Shown: positions 15,715-24,541, numbered from the stretch's first letter. The stretch: 64,000 nucleotides of DNA from an uncultured Ruminococcus sp. (GCA_902777275.1 CACYTI010000006.1:1-64000); one strand, 5' to 3'. Numbers and translations are program-made. Notes: generated by a model not told the origin, from the letters alone.

Positions 15715-16950
15715 ATGGAAATTATTGACGGCTTTTTAAAGGCCATATACGGTATTTATGAAAGCTCGGGGCTTATGACCCTGAACTGGCAGAACTACAT
15801 TATGATAGCCGTGTCTATCTTTTTGCTGTATCTCGCCATAAAAAAACAATATGAACCCCTTTTGCTGCTTCCGATAGCGTTCGGTATGCTGCTCGTGAAT
15901 CTTTATCCCGGCATTATGGAGCCTCCCGCGACTCAGCTTATTCAGATGAACGGCGCGAATGACCCCGCCGCGGCAGGGCACGCCACCCAACAGATAAACG
16001 GCGTTTGGTTTTATGAGAATCCGAAATACGGCGGCTTGCTGTATTATTTATATCAGGGCGTAAAGTTGGGAATCTATCCTCCGCTTATCTTCCTGGGCAT
16101 TGGCTGCATGACAGACTTCGGTCCGCTTATCTCCAATCCCAAAAGCCTTATTTTGGGCGCGGCGGCTCAAATCGGAATTTTTGTAACCTTTACGGGCGCT
16201 ATTTTCCTCGGATTTTCGGAGGCACAGTCCGGCGCTATCGCTATTATTGGAGGCGCCGACGGACCGACCGCTATATTCGTCACGACAAAGCTTGCTCCGG
16301 AGCTGTTGGGCTCTATCGCTATAGCCGCCTACTCATATATGGCGCTCGTGCCGATCATTCAGCCGCCTATAATGAAGGCGCTCACCACCAAGAAAGAGCG
16401 TTCGGTCGTAATGGAGCAGCTACGTCCCGTATCAAAGCTTGAGAAAATCATTTTCCCGATCATCGTTGTTATTTTGATCTCGATTTTCCTGCCCGACGCC
16501 GCGCCGCTTGTCGGAATGCTTATGCTCGGCAACCTGTTCAAGGAATCGGGAGTTGTTGACAGAATAGCAAAGGCTGCTCAAAACGAGCTTATGAACATCA
16601 TCACGATTTTCCTCGGCGTGACCGTAGGCGGTACCGCGAAGGGAAGCACATTCCTTACCTTTGATACGATCAAAATCATCGTATTGGGTCTGATCGCGTT
16701 CTCAATGGGCACAGCTTTCGGTCTGCTTTTCGGCAAGCTTATGTATAAGCTGACAAAGGGCAAGGTCAATCCGCTCATTGGCTCTGCGGGCGTTTCGGCG
16801 GTCCCCATGGCTGCCCGCGTTTCGCAGCGCGTAGGTCAGCAGGAAAATCCCGGAAACTTCCTTTTGATGCACGCTATGGGTCCGAATGTTGCCGGTGTAA
16901 TCGGTTCTGCGGTTGCCGCAGGTGTGCTTCTTAACGTTATTCCCCACTAA
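15715..16950 (+). CDS. oadB: Sodium ion-translocating decarboxylase beta subunit
   Basis: A 411-residue integral membrane protein with about ten transmembrane segments. It matches the OadB/GcdB/MmdB family: the hallmark GAIAIIGGADGPTAIF, which contains the Asp essential for Na+ transport and carboxybiotin decarboxylation, is near residues 176-191. NLFKESGVVDRI and GSAGVSAVPMAARVSQRVGQ are also family segments. It couples decarboxylation of oxaloacetate, methylmalonyl-CoA or glutaconyl-CoA to Na+ export. The stop codon coincides with the left end of a palindromic repeat element at 16950. Confidence 0.92.
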   Translation: MEIIDGFLKAIYGIYESSGLMTLNWQNYIMIAVSIFLLYLAIKKQYEPLLLLPIAFGMLLVNLYPGIMEPPATQLIQMNGANDPAAAGHATQQINGVWFYENPKYGGLLYYLYQGVKLGIYPPLIFLGIGCMTDFGPLISNPKSLILGAAAQIGIFVTFTGAIFLGFSEAQSGAIAIIGGADGPTAIFVTTKLAPELLGSIAIAAYSYMALVPIIQPPIMKALTTKKERSVVMEQLRPVSKLEKIIFPIIVVILISIFLPDAAPLVGMLMLGNLFKESGVVDRIAKAAQNELMNIITIFLGVTVGGTAKGSTFLTFDTIKIIVLGLIAFSMGTAFGLLFGKLMYKLTKGKVNPLIGSAGVSAVPMAARVSQRVGQQENPGNFLLMHAMGPNVAGVIGSAVAAGVLLNVIPH

Positions 16951-17105
16951 GGAACTGTTTATCAATTAATTGTGATTTCTGCTTGTCTAATTTGCCCTGT
17001 ACTTCGTTAAATTTCTCGCAATACGTCAGTATTGCTGCGAAATTCGCCTCGTTCAGAACAAATTATCCTGCGCATAAATTCACAATTTATTTCTGCACAG
17101 TTCCT
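16950..17105. repeat. 156-bp palindromic MITE-like element
   Basis: Terminal inverted repeats read AGGAACTG and CAGTTCCT, with a looser match extending inward (TTGTGA/TCACAA), plus an internal hairpin GCAATAC-GTCA-GTATTGC. The left end abuts the oadB stop codon (last A shared). No coding capacity and no second copy in this window. Confidence 0.65.
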
Positions 17106-17135
17106 AAGTAAAAAAATAAAGGCGTTTTGCGATTA

Positions 17136-17176
17136 TTTTCTCGTTATAATTCTGTTTAAGAATTATAACGAGAAAA
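17136..17176. promoter_or_regulatory. Perfect 18-bp inverted repeat upstream of cpsC-like gene
   Basis: TTTTCTCGTTATAATTCT (17136-17153) and its exact complement (17159-17176) flank a five-base loop, 60 bases before the CpsC-like start. It contains a TATAAT on each strand. It could be an operator or an RNA hairpin; there is no clear T run for a terminator. Confidence 0.55.
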
Positions 17177-17236
17177 ATGTGTAATATAATAAATCGATAT
17201 ATTTTATGACGCAAAAAATTAAAAAGGAGTATCATA

Positions 17237-17974
17237 ATGCCTAAAAACCTATCAATTCAAAAAATAATTGGCATTCTTCTTCACAGGCTTCCTATGATTA
17301 TTCTTTCGGCAGTGCTCATGGGATTGATTTTCTTCATCTACACCAGCCTGATGATCAAGCCCGTTTACAGTACGTCTTCTATGATTTACATACAAAACTA
17401 CGGTAAACAACCGGCAGTGGCTTCTACGGATGATGTTGAAGACTCAACTGCAGCGTCAAATGACAGCGGATCGGGCGCTCAGCAGAGCAACAACGCGGCG
17501 GCGCAGAAGATCTTTAACTCCGACCTCGCGGGCTCGGCGTCACTTGCGTCAAACTGTGTTACTCTGTTTCAGAACTCTACCGATATCACACGCTATTACG
17601 ACGGCTGCAATGTTACCATGGCGACGGCAAACAACACATTTTACATTACAATCTCCGTAAACGGCACCGATCCTCAAAAGTGCGCGAATGTGGCTAATAT
17701 TGTCGCGGAAAAATGCGCCACTGTATTTCACAATCATTTCCCCTACGGAACGATAGGTACTATCCGTGAGGCGACTGCTCCGTCGCAGCCAGTTTCGCCG
17801 AATAAGGTTCTGAATACCATGATTGGCGCGGTCGTAGGTCTTGTGCTTGCGTGCCTTGCAGCGGTTCTGCTTGAAATGATTGACACCACACTCAAGAATG
17901 ATGATGACCTCCAGAAGATGTATAAGATTCCCGTATTTGCGGAAATCCCCGATTTCGAGACGTTAGGTAGGTGA
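17237..17974 (+). CDS. CpsC/Wzz-family polysaccharide chain-length and kinase-activator protein
   Basis: A 245-residue membrane protein; ATG behind AAAAGGAG. Two transmembrane helices (about 18-42 and 190-212) flank an extracellular region, the Wzz/CpsC topology. PSQPVSPNKVLNTMIGAVVG before the second helix is the Pro-rich Wzz signature. The C-terminus (KNDDDLQKMYKIPVFAEIPD) is the cytoplasmic part that activates a partner BY-kinase. The kinase gene follows immediately, so they form a two-part tyrosine kinase controlling capsule or exopolysaccharide export. No polymerase or glycosyltransferase genes are adjacent, which is unusual. Confidence 0.88.
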   Translation: MPKNLSIQKIIGILLHRLPMIILSAVLMGLIFFIYTSLMIKPVYSTSSMIYIQNYGKQPAVASTDDVEDSTAASNDSGSGAQQSNNAAAQKIFNSDLAGSASLASNCVTLFQNSTDITRYYDGCNVTMATANNTFYITISVNGTDPQKCANVANIVAEKCATVFHNHFPYGTIGTIREATAPSQPVSPNKVLNTMIGAVVGLVLACLAAVLLEMIDTTLKNDDDLQKMYKIPVFAEIPDFETLGR

Positions 17975-17979
17975 CGGCA

Positions 17980-18897
17980 ATGAAAGAAAAGAAAGAAAAA
18001 GAGAATAAAAATATAGAAAAAGCTGCTGACGAGAGCAATATTTCTGCAAATGACACTGCTAAAGAAAACAGTCCTCAAGAAGGTGCTCCTCAGGATAACG
18101 CTGCTGCCGGCGCCGGCGGCGAAAAAAAGAAACGCAAGGTAAGAAAGAAAAGAAGAAGATCAGGCGGCTACGCCTACAACTATAACTACTCCTATTCATC
18201 CAACTATTCTTACGGTTACAGTCAGAACGGCCTTTCGGATAACGGCAAGTTCGCGATCGTTGAATCATATAAAGCTGCAAGAACAAATATCATGTTCTCG
18301 CTTTCGGGCGATGATGACAAGATTTTTGCGGTAACAAGCTATTCAAAGGGTGAAGGTAAAAGTACCGTTTCATCAAACCTTGCTATTTCCTTCTCCAAAA
18401 TGGAAAAGCGCGTTCTTGTAATTGACTGCGACCTCAGACGTCCGAACGTTCACAACATTTTCAAGGTTGAGAACAAGATGGGTCTTTCAAATATCATCGG
18501 TAAGATGGGCAGCTTTGAGGATGTAGTTCACAGAAATGTTCTGCCGAACCTCGATATTCTCCCGTCCGGCACGATCCCTCCCAACCCGTCAGAGCTGCTT
18601 TGCTCACCCCGCTTTGTTTCGATGATAAAGCGTCTCAAAGAGGAGTATGACTATATAATCTTCGATACTCCGCCTATCGGTGTTGTTGCCGACGCGTTGC
18701 TGCTCAAGGATTTGGTCGCGGGCTTCGTTGTGGTTCTCAGAGAGCGCAGAACGACTCACGGTGATATCCAGAACCTGATCGATAGCGCAAAAATGGCTGA
18801 CAGCAAGATTTTAGGCTTTATCAAGGTCGGCTGCATCAAGGGCAAAAAGCGCGGAAAACGCGGATACTATTATTACTACAATTACTATTATTATTAA
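17980..18897 (+). CDS. CpsD-type bacterial tyrosine kinase with Tyr-rich N- and C-terminal segments
   Basis: A 305-residue cytoplasmic BY-kinase. An N-terminal charged region with a Lys/Arg block (49-60) is followed by a Tyr/Asn/Ser stretch (GGYAYNYNYSYSSNYSYGY, about 62-80), unusual for the family. The ATPase core has Walker A SYSKGEGKSTVSSNLA, Walker A' (VLVIDCDLRRPN) and Walker B (DYIIFDTPP). The extreme C-terminus is a tyrosine cluster, YYYYYNYYYY, the autophosphorylation tail. I prefer ATG 17980; GTG 17971 overlapping the cpsC stop is possible. Partner is the CpsC-like protein. Phosphorylation-dependent control of exopolysaccharide synthesis is the known role. Confidence 0.92.
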   Translation: MKEKKEKENKNIEKAADESNISANDTAKENSPQEGAPQDNAAAGAGGEKKKRKVRKKRRRSGGYAYNYNYSYSSNYSYGYSQNGLSDNGKFAIVESYKAARTNIMFSLSGDDDKIFAVTSYSKGEGKSTVSSNLAISFSKMEKRVLVIDCDLRRPNVHNIFKVENKMGLSNIIGKMGSFEDVVHRNVLPNLDILPSGTIPPNPSELLCSPRFVSMIKRLKEEYDYIIFDTPPIGVVADALLLKDLVAGFVVVLRERRTTHGDIQNLIDSAKMADSKILGFIKVGCIKGKKRGKRGYYYYYNYYYY

Positions 18898-18929
18898 TAG
18901 TCAGATACAAACAACGACATTTACAATCA

Positions 18930-18967
18930 ACAGGCCTGCCGGGGAATACACGGTGGGTCTGTTTTTT
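18930..18967 (+). terminator. Terminator after cpsD-like gene
   Basis: CAGGCC...GGGTCTG stem followed by TTTTTT. Confidence 0.7.
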
Positions 18968-19084
18968 AGATAGAAAGGTAAAAATGCAGGATTTGTAAAA
19001 AAGACTTGCATTTTTCCGATTTATATATTACAATATAATTTAAATAAAGAGCATTTTGCAATATTATAATAAGGAGAAAGCACA

Positions 19085-20371
19085 ATGAACTTTTTAAGCA
19101 GCAGCGCTCAGGAGCTTGAGCGCGAATATCAGAGTCTTAAAAAAAGTTATGAGGACGAAAAGGGAAAGGGACTTCAGCTCAATATGGCGCGCGGCAAACC
19201 TTGCAGTGAGCAGCTTGACATTTCACTTGATATGCTCGACGTTGTTAACAGCAAGTCGGATTTTATCGGTGAGGATAAAATGGACTGCCGCAATTACGGA
19301 ATCCTTGAAGGAATCGAGGAGTGCCGCAGGCTGTTCGGCGACATTCTCGGAACAGATTACAAAAATATAATGGTTGGCGGCTGCTCAAGCCTTAACATGA
19401 TGTTCGACACGATTTCCTGCTTGATGACTAAGTCGGCTGTCGAAGGCTGCAAGCCGTGGTACGAGGTGACCGACAGAAAGTTCCTCTGTCCGGTTCCCGG
19501 ATATGACCGTCATTTCGGAATTACAGGCTACTTCGGTTTTGAGATGATCCCCGTTCCGATGAATGAGGACGGTCCCGACATGGACATTGTGGAAAAGCTT
19601 GTTTCGGAGGACGCTTCGGTCAAAGGTATCTGGTGCGTGCCGAAATACTCCAATCCTACGGGCATCACCTACAGCGACGAAACCGTCAGACGCTTTGCCA
19701 ATCTCAAGCCAGCCGCAAAGGATTTCCGCATTATGTGGGACAACGCTTACTGCGTACACGACGTCACAGATGAACCCGATACTCTTCTTAACATTTACGA
19801 TGAATGCCTGAAGGCGGGTACTGAGGATATGCCCCTGTTGTTCTGCTCCACCTCAAAAATAACCTTCCCGGGCGCGGGAGTCGCGGCTATGGCGGCTTCC
19901 CCTAACAATATGAAGGTCTTCCGTGAGCGCTACAACTACGAGATAATCAGCTACGACAAACTCAATATGCTGCGCCACGTTAAGTATTTCGGCGATTACA
20001 ACGGCGTTCTTGAGCATATGAAGAAGCACAAGGCTATTCTTGCTCCCAAGTTTGACATCGTGCTCAACACCCTGAAAAACGAGCTGACACCTGTTGGCAT
20101 CGGAAAATGGACAAATCCCAAGGGCGGTTACTTTGTAAGTATAGATGTGCTTGAAGGCACAGCCAAGCGCGTTGTATCGCTCTGCAAAGAGGTCGGTCTG
20201 ATCCTCACGGGCGCGGGAGCCACCTATCCCAACGGCTTCGACCCCAACGACTCCAATATAAGAATAGCCCCGTCCTTCCCGCCGAACGGCGAACTTCAAA
20301 AGGCGATGGACATTTTCTGCATCTGCGTAAAGTTAGCGGCGTGCGAGAAGCTTTTGTCAACTGAAAATTGA
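19085..20371 (+). CDS. PLP-dependent aminotransferase (aspartate aminotransferase-like, Aminotran_MocR family)
   Basis: A 428-residue fold-type I aminotransferase without the GntR domain of MocR regulators. It resembles the Aminotran_MocR Pfam group, whose members are aspartate aminotransferases of subgroup 1c. The PLP-binding lysine is in STSKITFPGAGVAAM (near residue 255), with WDNAYCVHD as the PLP ring-binding Asp/Tyr segment, and NIRIAPSFPP carries the substrate carboxylate Arg. ATG start behind AAGGAGAAAG. Expected reaction: glutamate/oxaloacetate transamination; the substrate is not proven by sequence. Confidence 0.88.
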   Translation: MNFLSSSAQELEREYQSLKKSYEDEKGKGLQLNMARGKPCSEQLDISLDMLDVVNSKSDFIGEDKMDCRNYGILEGIEECRRLFGDILGTDYKNIMVGGCSSLNMMFDTISCLMTKSAVEGCKPWYEVTDRKFLCPVPGYDRHFGITGYFGFEMIPVPMNEDGPDMDIVEKLVSEDASVKGIWCVPKYSNPTGITYSDETVRRFANLKPAAKDFRIMWDNAYCVHDVTDEPDTLLNIYDECLKAGTEDMPLLFCSTSKITFPGAGVAAMAASPNNMKVFRERYNYEIISYDKLNMLRHVKYFGDYNGVLEHMKKHKAILAPKFDIVLNTLKNELTPVGIGKWTNPKGGYFVSIDVLEGTAKRVVSLCKEVGLILTGAGATYPNGFDPNDSNIRIAPSFPPNGELQKAMDIFCICVKLAACEKLLSTEN

Positions 20372-20681
20372 TAATTCAGCTCGTGCAAAAACAGATTTTG
20401 CTTATGCTGATATTAGTGACTTTAAAATAACGGTTCTGCCGCAAAACAAAAAATGCGGCTGTGCTTTGTTGTACGATTAAATACAACGGACTGCGATCGT
20501 AAACGCTGTATTTGTTCCTATCATTGCATAAGAGTCGGTGACCGGGCATTAATGTTGTTGGTGTTGTCGGTTACAAAAAAATCACTGCAGCCCCTATGTG
20601 CTGCAGCTGTGCTATACTAAAAAAACAGTCCGGGTCAAAGCTTAGACAGCCTGATCCGGACTTTTTTAGTATAGTCAATTA
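20372..20681. other. Intergenic region between convergent aminotransferase and gpmI
   Basis: No gene is visible. It holds a small hairpin (CTGCAGC...GCTGCAG, about 20585-20605) and the bidirectional terminator at 20620-20668. The rest shows nothing I recognise. Confidence 0.6.
20620..20668. terminator. Bidirectional terminator between aminotransferase and gpmI
   Basis: AGTCCGGGTCA pairs with TGATCCGGACT; A run on the left, T run on the right, so it can work on both strands. Confidence 0.85.
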
Positions 20682-22202
20682 TCAGATAATAATGCTTTTG
20701 CCGCTCATTTCCTCGGGTTGCGGCAGATTCAAAATTTTGAGCATTGTCGGCGCTATGTCAGCTAACACTCCGCCCTCGCGAAGCTCGCAGTCGTAGCCGA
20801 TAACGCAGAAGGGAACGGGGTTGGTGGTGTGCGCCGTGAACGGCTCGCCGTCCTCGTCGATCATCTTGTCGGCGTTGCCGTGGTCGGCTGTGATAATAGC
20901 TGCGCCGCCCATTTCGAGGACAGCGTTAACGACCTGACCTACGCAGTCGTCAACCGCTTCAACAGCCTTTACTGCCGCGTCAAACACGCCTGTGTGACCG
21001 ACCATGTCGCAGTTGGCAAAGTTGAGGATTATCATATCATATACGCCGCTGTGAATGGCGTCTACAAGCTTATCCTTGACCTGATAGGCGCTCATTTCCG
21101 GCTGTAAATCATAGGTCGCTACCGACGGTGACTTGACAAGGATCCTGTCCTCGCCGTCGTAAACCTTCTCAACGCCGCCGTTGAAGAAGAATGTTACGTG
21201 CGCGTATTTCTCGGTCTCGGCGATCCTGAGCTGCTTCATGCCGAGAGATGAAATATACTCGCCCATCGTGTTTGTAAGCTTCTGGGGCTTAAACGCGATG
21301 TGAACATTGGGCATTGTCGCGTCGTACTGAGTCATGCAGACATAGAACAGCGGGAAGAAGCCGTTTCTGCGCTCAAAGCCCTTGAAATCGGGGTCAACGA
21401 GCGTGCGGGTGATCTCACGCGCGCGGTCGGGACGGAAATTGTAGAAGATAACGCTGTCGTTCGGCTTTATTGTCGCTCCTCCGTCAACAACTATCGGAAT
21501 AACAAATTCGTCGGTGACATTGTTTGCGTAGCTGTCCTTTACCGCCTGAACAGGACAGGAAGCCTTTACGCCCTCGCCGTATACAAGCGCGGCATATGCC
21601 TTTTCAACGCGCTCCCATCGGTTATCTCTGTCCATAGCGTAGTATCTGCCCATAACGGTCGCGATTTTGCCTACGCCGATCTCCTCACACTTCTTGACCG
21701 CAGCGTCAACATACTCAGCCGCGCTTGAGGGAGGAACGTCGCGTCCGTCGAGGAACGCGTGGATATATACGTTTTTCAGACCCTTTTTCTTGCAAAGCTC
21801 CAAAATTCCGTAGAGGTGGGTGTTGTGGCTGTGAACGCCGCCGGGGGAGAGCAGACCCATGAGATGAAGGTCGCTGTTGTTGCTCAGGGCGTTGTCAATC
21901 GCGCCGACGATTTCCTCGTTGTCCTTTAGCTTGTCATCGTTTATTGTTTTGGTGATTCTGGTAAGCTCCTGATAAACGATCCTGCCTGCACCGATGTTGG
22001 TGTGACCGACCTCGCTGTTGCCCATCTGACCGTCAGGCAGACCGACGTCCATGCCCGAAGCTCCGATTTGGGTGAGAGGATTCTCGGAGAAGAGCTTGTC
22101 TATGTTTGGTGTGTTTGCCGCGAGAATTGCGTTAGCCGCTTCCTCGCCTTTTTTGCCGCAGCCGAAGCCGTCAAGAATCATAAGGATCAAAGGTTTTTTC
22201 AT
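20682..22202 (-). CDS. gpmI: 2,3-bisphosphoglycerate-independent phosphoglycerate mutase
   Basis: A 506-residue Mn2+-dependent glycolytic enzyme converting 3- to 2-phosphoglycerate. The alkaline-phosphatase-type metal site is seen in LMILDGFG, the catalytic Ser in QMGNSEVGHTNIGAGR, and the later metal residues in NFANCDMVGHTG and ITADHGNAD. Length is normal (about 510). ATG 22202 follows GAAAGGAG. It is the last gene of pgk-tpiA-gpmI, about 35 bases after tpiA. Confidence 0.97.
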   Translation of the reverse strand: MKKPLILMILDGFGCGKKGEEAANAILAANTPNIDKLFSENPLTQIGASGMDVGLPDGQMGNSEVGHTNIGAGRIVYQELTRITKTINDDKLKDNEEIVGAIDNALSNNSDLHLMGLLSPGGVHSHNTHLYGILELCKKKGLKNVYIHAFLDGRDVPPSSAAEYVDAAVKKCEEIGVGKIATVMGRYYAMDRDNRWERVEKAYAALVYGEGVKASCPVQAVKDSYANNVTDEFVIPIVVDGGATIKPNDSVIFYNFRPDRAREITRTLVDPDFKGFERRNGFFPLFYVCMTQYDATMPNVHIAFKPQKLTNTMGEYISSLGMKQLRIAETEKYAHVTFFFNGGVEKVYDGEDRILVKSPSVATYDLQPEMSAYQVKDKLVDAIHSGVYDMIILNFANCDMVGHTGVFDAAVKAVEAVDDCVGQVVNAVLEMGGAAIITADHGNADKMIDEDGEPFTAHTTNPVPFCVIGYDCELREGGVLADIAPTMLKILNLPQPEEMSGKSIII

Positions 22203-22237
22203 AAGCTGAAATCTCCTTTCGTTAAGATATCAAACGC

Positions 22238-23005
22238 TTATTTTGACGCCGCCTTTACGATAGCAGCGAATTTTTCGGCTACGAGCGAAGCGCCGCCGAT
22301 GAGACCGCCGTCAACGTTTGTTTTGGAGAGAAGCTCGTCCGCATTGGCGTCGTTCATGGAGCCGCCGTACTGGATGGTGACAGCGTCTGCGGCTTCCTGA
22401 TTATAAAGCTTGGCAAGCTGGTCGCGGATAAACGCGCAAACCTCTTCTGCCTGATCTGCTGTGGCGGTTTTGCCGGTTCCGATAGCCCATACGGGTTCGT
22501 AAGCGATAACAACGTTTTTAAGCTCTTCTTCGGTTACATCCCAAAGGTCAAGCTTGATCTGACGTGCGATGACCTCTTCGGTGATGTTGCACTCGCGCTC
22601 CCAAAGAAGCTCGCCGACGCAAACGATGGGTTTGAGTCCGCCTGCAAGAGCCGCCTTTGTTCTCTTGTTTACGGTTTCGTCTGTTTCACCGAAATACTGT
22701 CTTCTTTCGCTGTGACCTAAAACGACGTATTCAACGCCGATTTCTTTGAGCATACCTGTGGAGATCTCGCCCGTAAAAGCGCCGCTTGCCGCCCAGTGGC
22801 AGTTCTCCGCGCCGATTTTAACGTTTGTTCCTGCCGTTGCCTCGATAGCTGCGGCGAGGTCTACATAGGGAACGCAGGCGATTACCTCGCAGTCAGCGTC
22901 CGCTACGAGAGGAACGATCTCGTTGAGCAGAGCCTTAGCCTCAGAGGGAGTCTTGTTCATTTTCCAGTTGCCCGCAATAATGGCTTTTCTTTTAGCTTTA
23001 TCCAT
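22238..23005 (-). CDS. tpiA: Triosephosphate isomerase
   Basis: A 255-residue TIM barrel interconverting dihydroxyacetone phosphate and glyceraldehyde 3-phosphate. AGNWKMNKT holds the catalytic Lys, LGHSERR the His electrophile, and AYEPVWAIGTGKTAT the catalytic Glu and flexible loop 6. IQYGGSMN binds phosphate. ATG behind GAAAGGAA. Separated from pgk by 327 bases that carry an array of mini-hairpins, so it may have separate or processed expression. Confidence 0.97.
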   Translation of the reverse strand: MDKAKRKAIIAGNWKMNKTPSEAKALLNEIVPLVADADCEVIACVPYVDLAAAIEATAGTNVKIGAENCHWAASGAFTGEISTGMLKEIGVEYVVLGHSERRQYFGETDETVNKRTKAALAGGLKPIVCVGELLWERECNITEEVIARQIKLDLWDVTEEELKNVVIAYEPVWAIGTGKTATADQAEEVCAFIRDQLAKLYNQEAADAVTIQYGGSMNDANADELLSKTNVDGGLIGGASLVAEKFAAIVKAASK

Positions 23006-23058
23006 AATATAATTCCTTTCGAGAAGATTGTTGAAACAAATATTGTTGAAACAAATAG

Positions 23059-23332
23059 GGGCGACCGCGAGGGTCGCCCCTACGGGGTAAAATAATGATT
23101 AACGAAGTTGATCAATTCATGCCGCAAGGCGGCTATTCACGGCGAAGCCAATTCACGACCGAAGGTCAATTCATTCCTGCCGCCAACGTTTGATGATGTC
23201 TCAGACGTTTTCAAAATCGGAAAGTAACGATACAGGAATGAATTGTTGCTTCGCAACATGAATTTACTATGTAATGAATTGCGCTGACACGCATGAATTG
23301 TTGCTCCGCAACATGAATGTGCCTTTGGCACA
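23059..23332. repeat. Mini-hairpin array A between tpiA and pgk
   Basis: The 327 bases between pgk and tpiA have no gene. After a GGGCGACC...GGTCGCCCC hairpin (about 23059-23081), a run of short perfect hairpins with different stems is separated by a constant spacer. Left half: GCCGCAAGGCGGC, GGCGAAGCC, GACCGAAGGTC separated by (A)ATTCA(C/T). Right half: GTTGCTTCGCAAC, TACTATGTA, TGCG..CGCA, GTTGCTCCGCAAC, GTGCCTTTGGCAC separated by ATGAAT(T), the reverse complement. CATTCCTG and CAGGAATG flank the centre. The last hairpin abuts the pgk stop codon. A second array lies at 52450-52663. Confidence 0.8.
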
Positions 23333-24541
23333 TTATTTGTCAGCGATCACCGCGATGCCGGGGAGAGTCTTGCCTTCGAGATATTCGAGGGAAGCGCCGC
23401 CGCCTGTTGAGATGTGGCTCATCTTATCGGCAAAGCCGAGCTGGATTACAGCAGCCGCGCTGTCGCCGCCGCCGATAATCGTTGTGGCGTCTGTCTCGGC
23501 GAGAGCCTTGGCAACCGCGATGGTGCCCGCAGCGAGGATCGGGTTCTCAAATACACCCATTGGTCCGTTCCAAACAACGGTCTTGGCGTTTTTGACAGCG
23601 TCTGCGAAGAGCGCCTGGGTCTTGGTGCCGATGTCGAGACCCTGCATTTCGGCGGGAATAGCGTCGGCGTCAACGACCTGAACTTCGATGGGAGCGTCGA
23701 TGGGATTCGGGAAATCCGCGGCGATGGTGGTGTCGATGGGAAGGAGAAGCTGCTTGCCCAAAGCCTCAGCCTTGGCGATCATGTCCTTGCAATATTCGAG
23801 CTTGGAATCGTCAACGAGCGACTTTCCGACTTCTTTGCCCTGAGCCTTGAGGAAGGTGTAAGCCATGCCGCCGCCAATGATGAGGGTGTCGCACTTTTCA
23901 AGCAGGTTGGAGATAACGTTGAGCTTGTCAGCGACCTTTGCGCCGCCAAGAATCGCAACGAACGGACGGACGGGGTTCTCAACAGCATTGCCGAGGAAGT
24001 TGATTTCCTTCTGCATAAGGTAACCTACGGCTGTGTCCTTGATGTGGTCGGTAACGCCCGCGGTGGAGCAGTGAGCGCGGTGAGCGGAGCCGAAGGCGTC
24101 CATTACGAATACCTCAGCTAAAGAAGCGAGCTCTGTGGAGAAGGGCTCAAGGTTCTTGGTCTCTTCTTTTCTGAAACGAGTGTTCTGGAGAAGAACCACG
24201 TCACCGTCGTTCATAGCGGCAACAGCCTTTTTGGCGTTCTCGCCCACAACCTCGTCGTCGTTGGCGAATACAACGTCCTGACCGAGAAGCTCAGCCAAAC
24301 GGACAGCAACTGGAGCAAGGCTGAATTTTTCCTCGGGACCGTTCTTGGGCTTGCCGAGGTGAGAGCAGAGGATAACCTTGCCGCCGTCGGCGATCAATTT
24401 TTTGATGGTGGGAAGAGCGGCAGTGATTCTGTTGTCGTTGGTGATAACGCCGTTTTTGAGCGGGACGTTGAAATCAACGCGGACAAGCACTTTTTTGCCT
24501 TTTACATTGATGTCGTCAACAGATACTTTGTTGAGCTGCAT
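23333..24541 (-). CDS. pgk: Phosphoglycerate kinase
   Basis: A 402-residue glycolytic enzyme making ATP from 1,3-bisphosphoglycerate. N-terminal [16 protein letters not shown] and LCSHLGKPK bind phosphoglycerate; [13 protein letters not shown] and [11 protein letters not shown] are the nucleotide site. Length is near the usual 395-415. Start ATG behind GAAAGGATG. First gene of a pgk-tpiA-gpmI set on the minus strand; the glyceraldehyde-3-phosphate dehydrogenase usually upstream is absent, with trmL in its place. Confidence 0.97.
   Translation of the reverse strand: MQLNKVSVDDINVKGKKVLVRVDFNVPLKNGVITNDNRITAALPTIKKLIADGGKVILCSHLGKPKNGPEEKFSLAPVAVRLAELLGQDVVFANDDEVVGENAKKAVAAMNDGDVVLLQNTRFRKEETKNLEPFSTELASLAEVFVMDAFGSAHRAHCSTAGVTDHIKDTAVGYLMQKEINFLGNAVENPVRPFVAILGGAKVADKLNVISNLLEKCDTLIIGGGMAYTFLKAQGKEVGKSLVDDSKLEYCKDMIAKAEALGKQLLLPIDTTIAADFPNPIDAPIEVQVVDADAIPAEMQGLDIGTKTQALFADAVKNAKTVVWNGPMGVFENPILAAGTIAVAKALAETDATTIIGGGDSAAAVIQLGFADKMSHISTGGGASLEYLEGKTLPGIAVIADK

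Noticed and set aside
23112-23332. CRISPR-like array from recurring ATGAATT
   Set aside because: The recurrent unit is only about 7 bases and the intervals are 9-13 base palindromes, not unique spacers.
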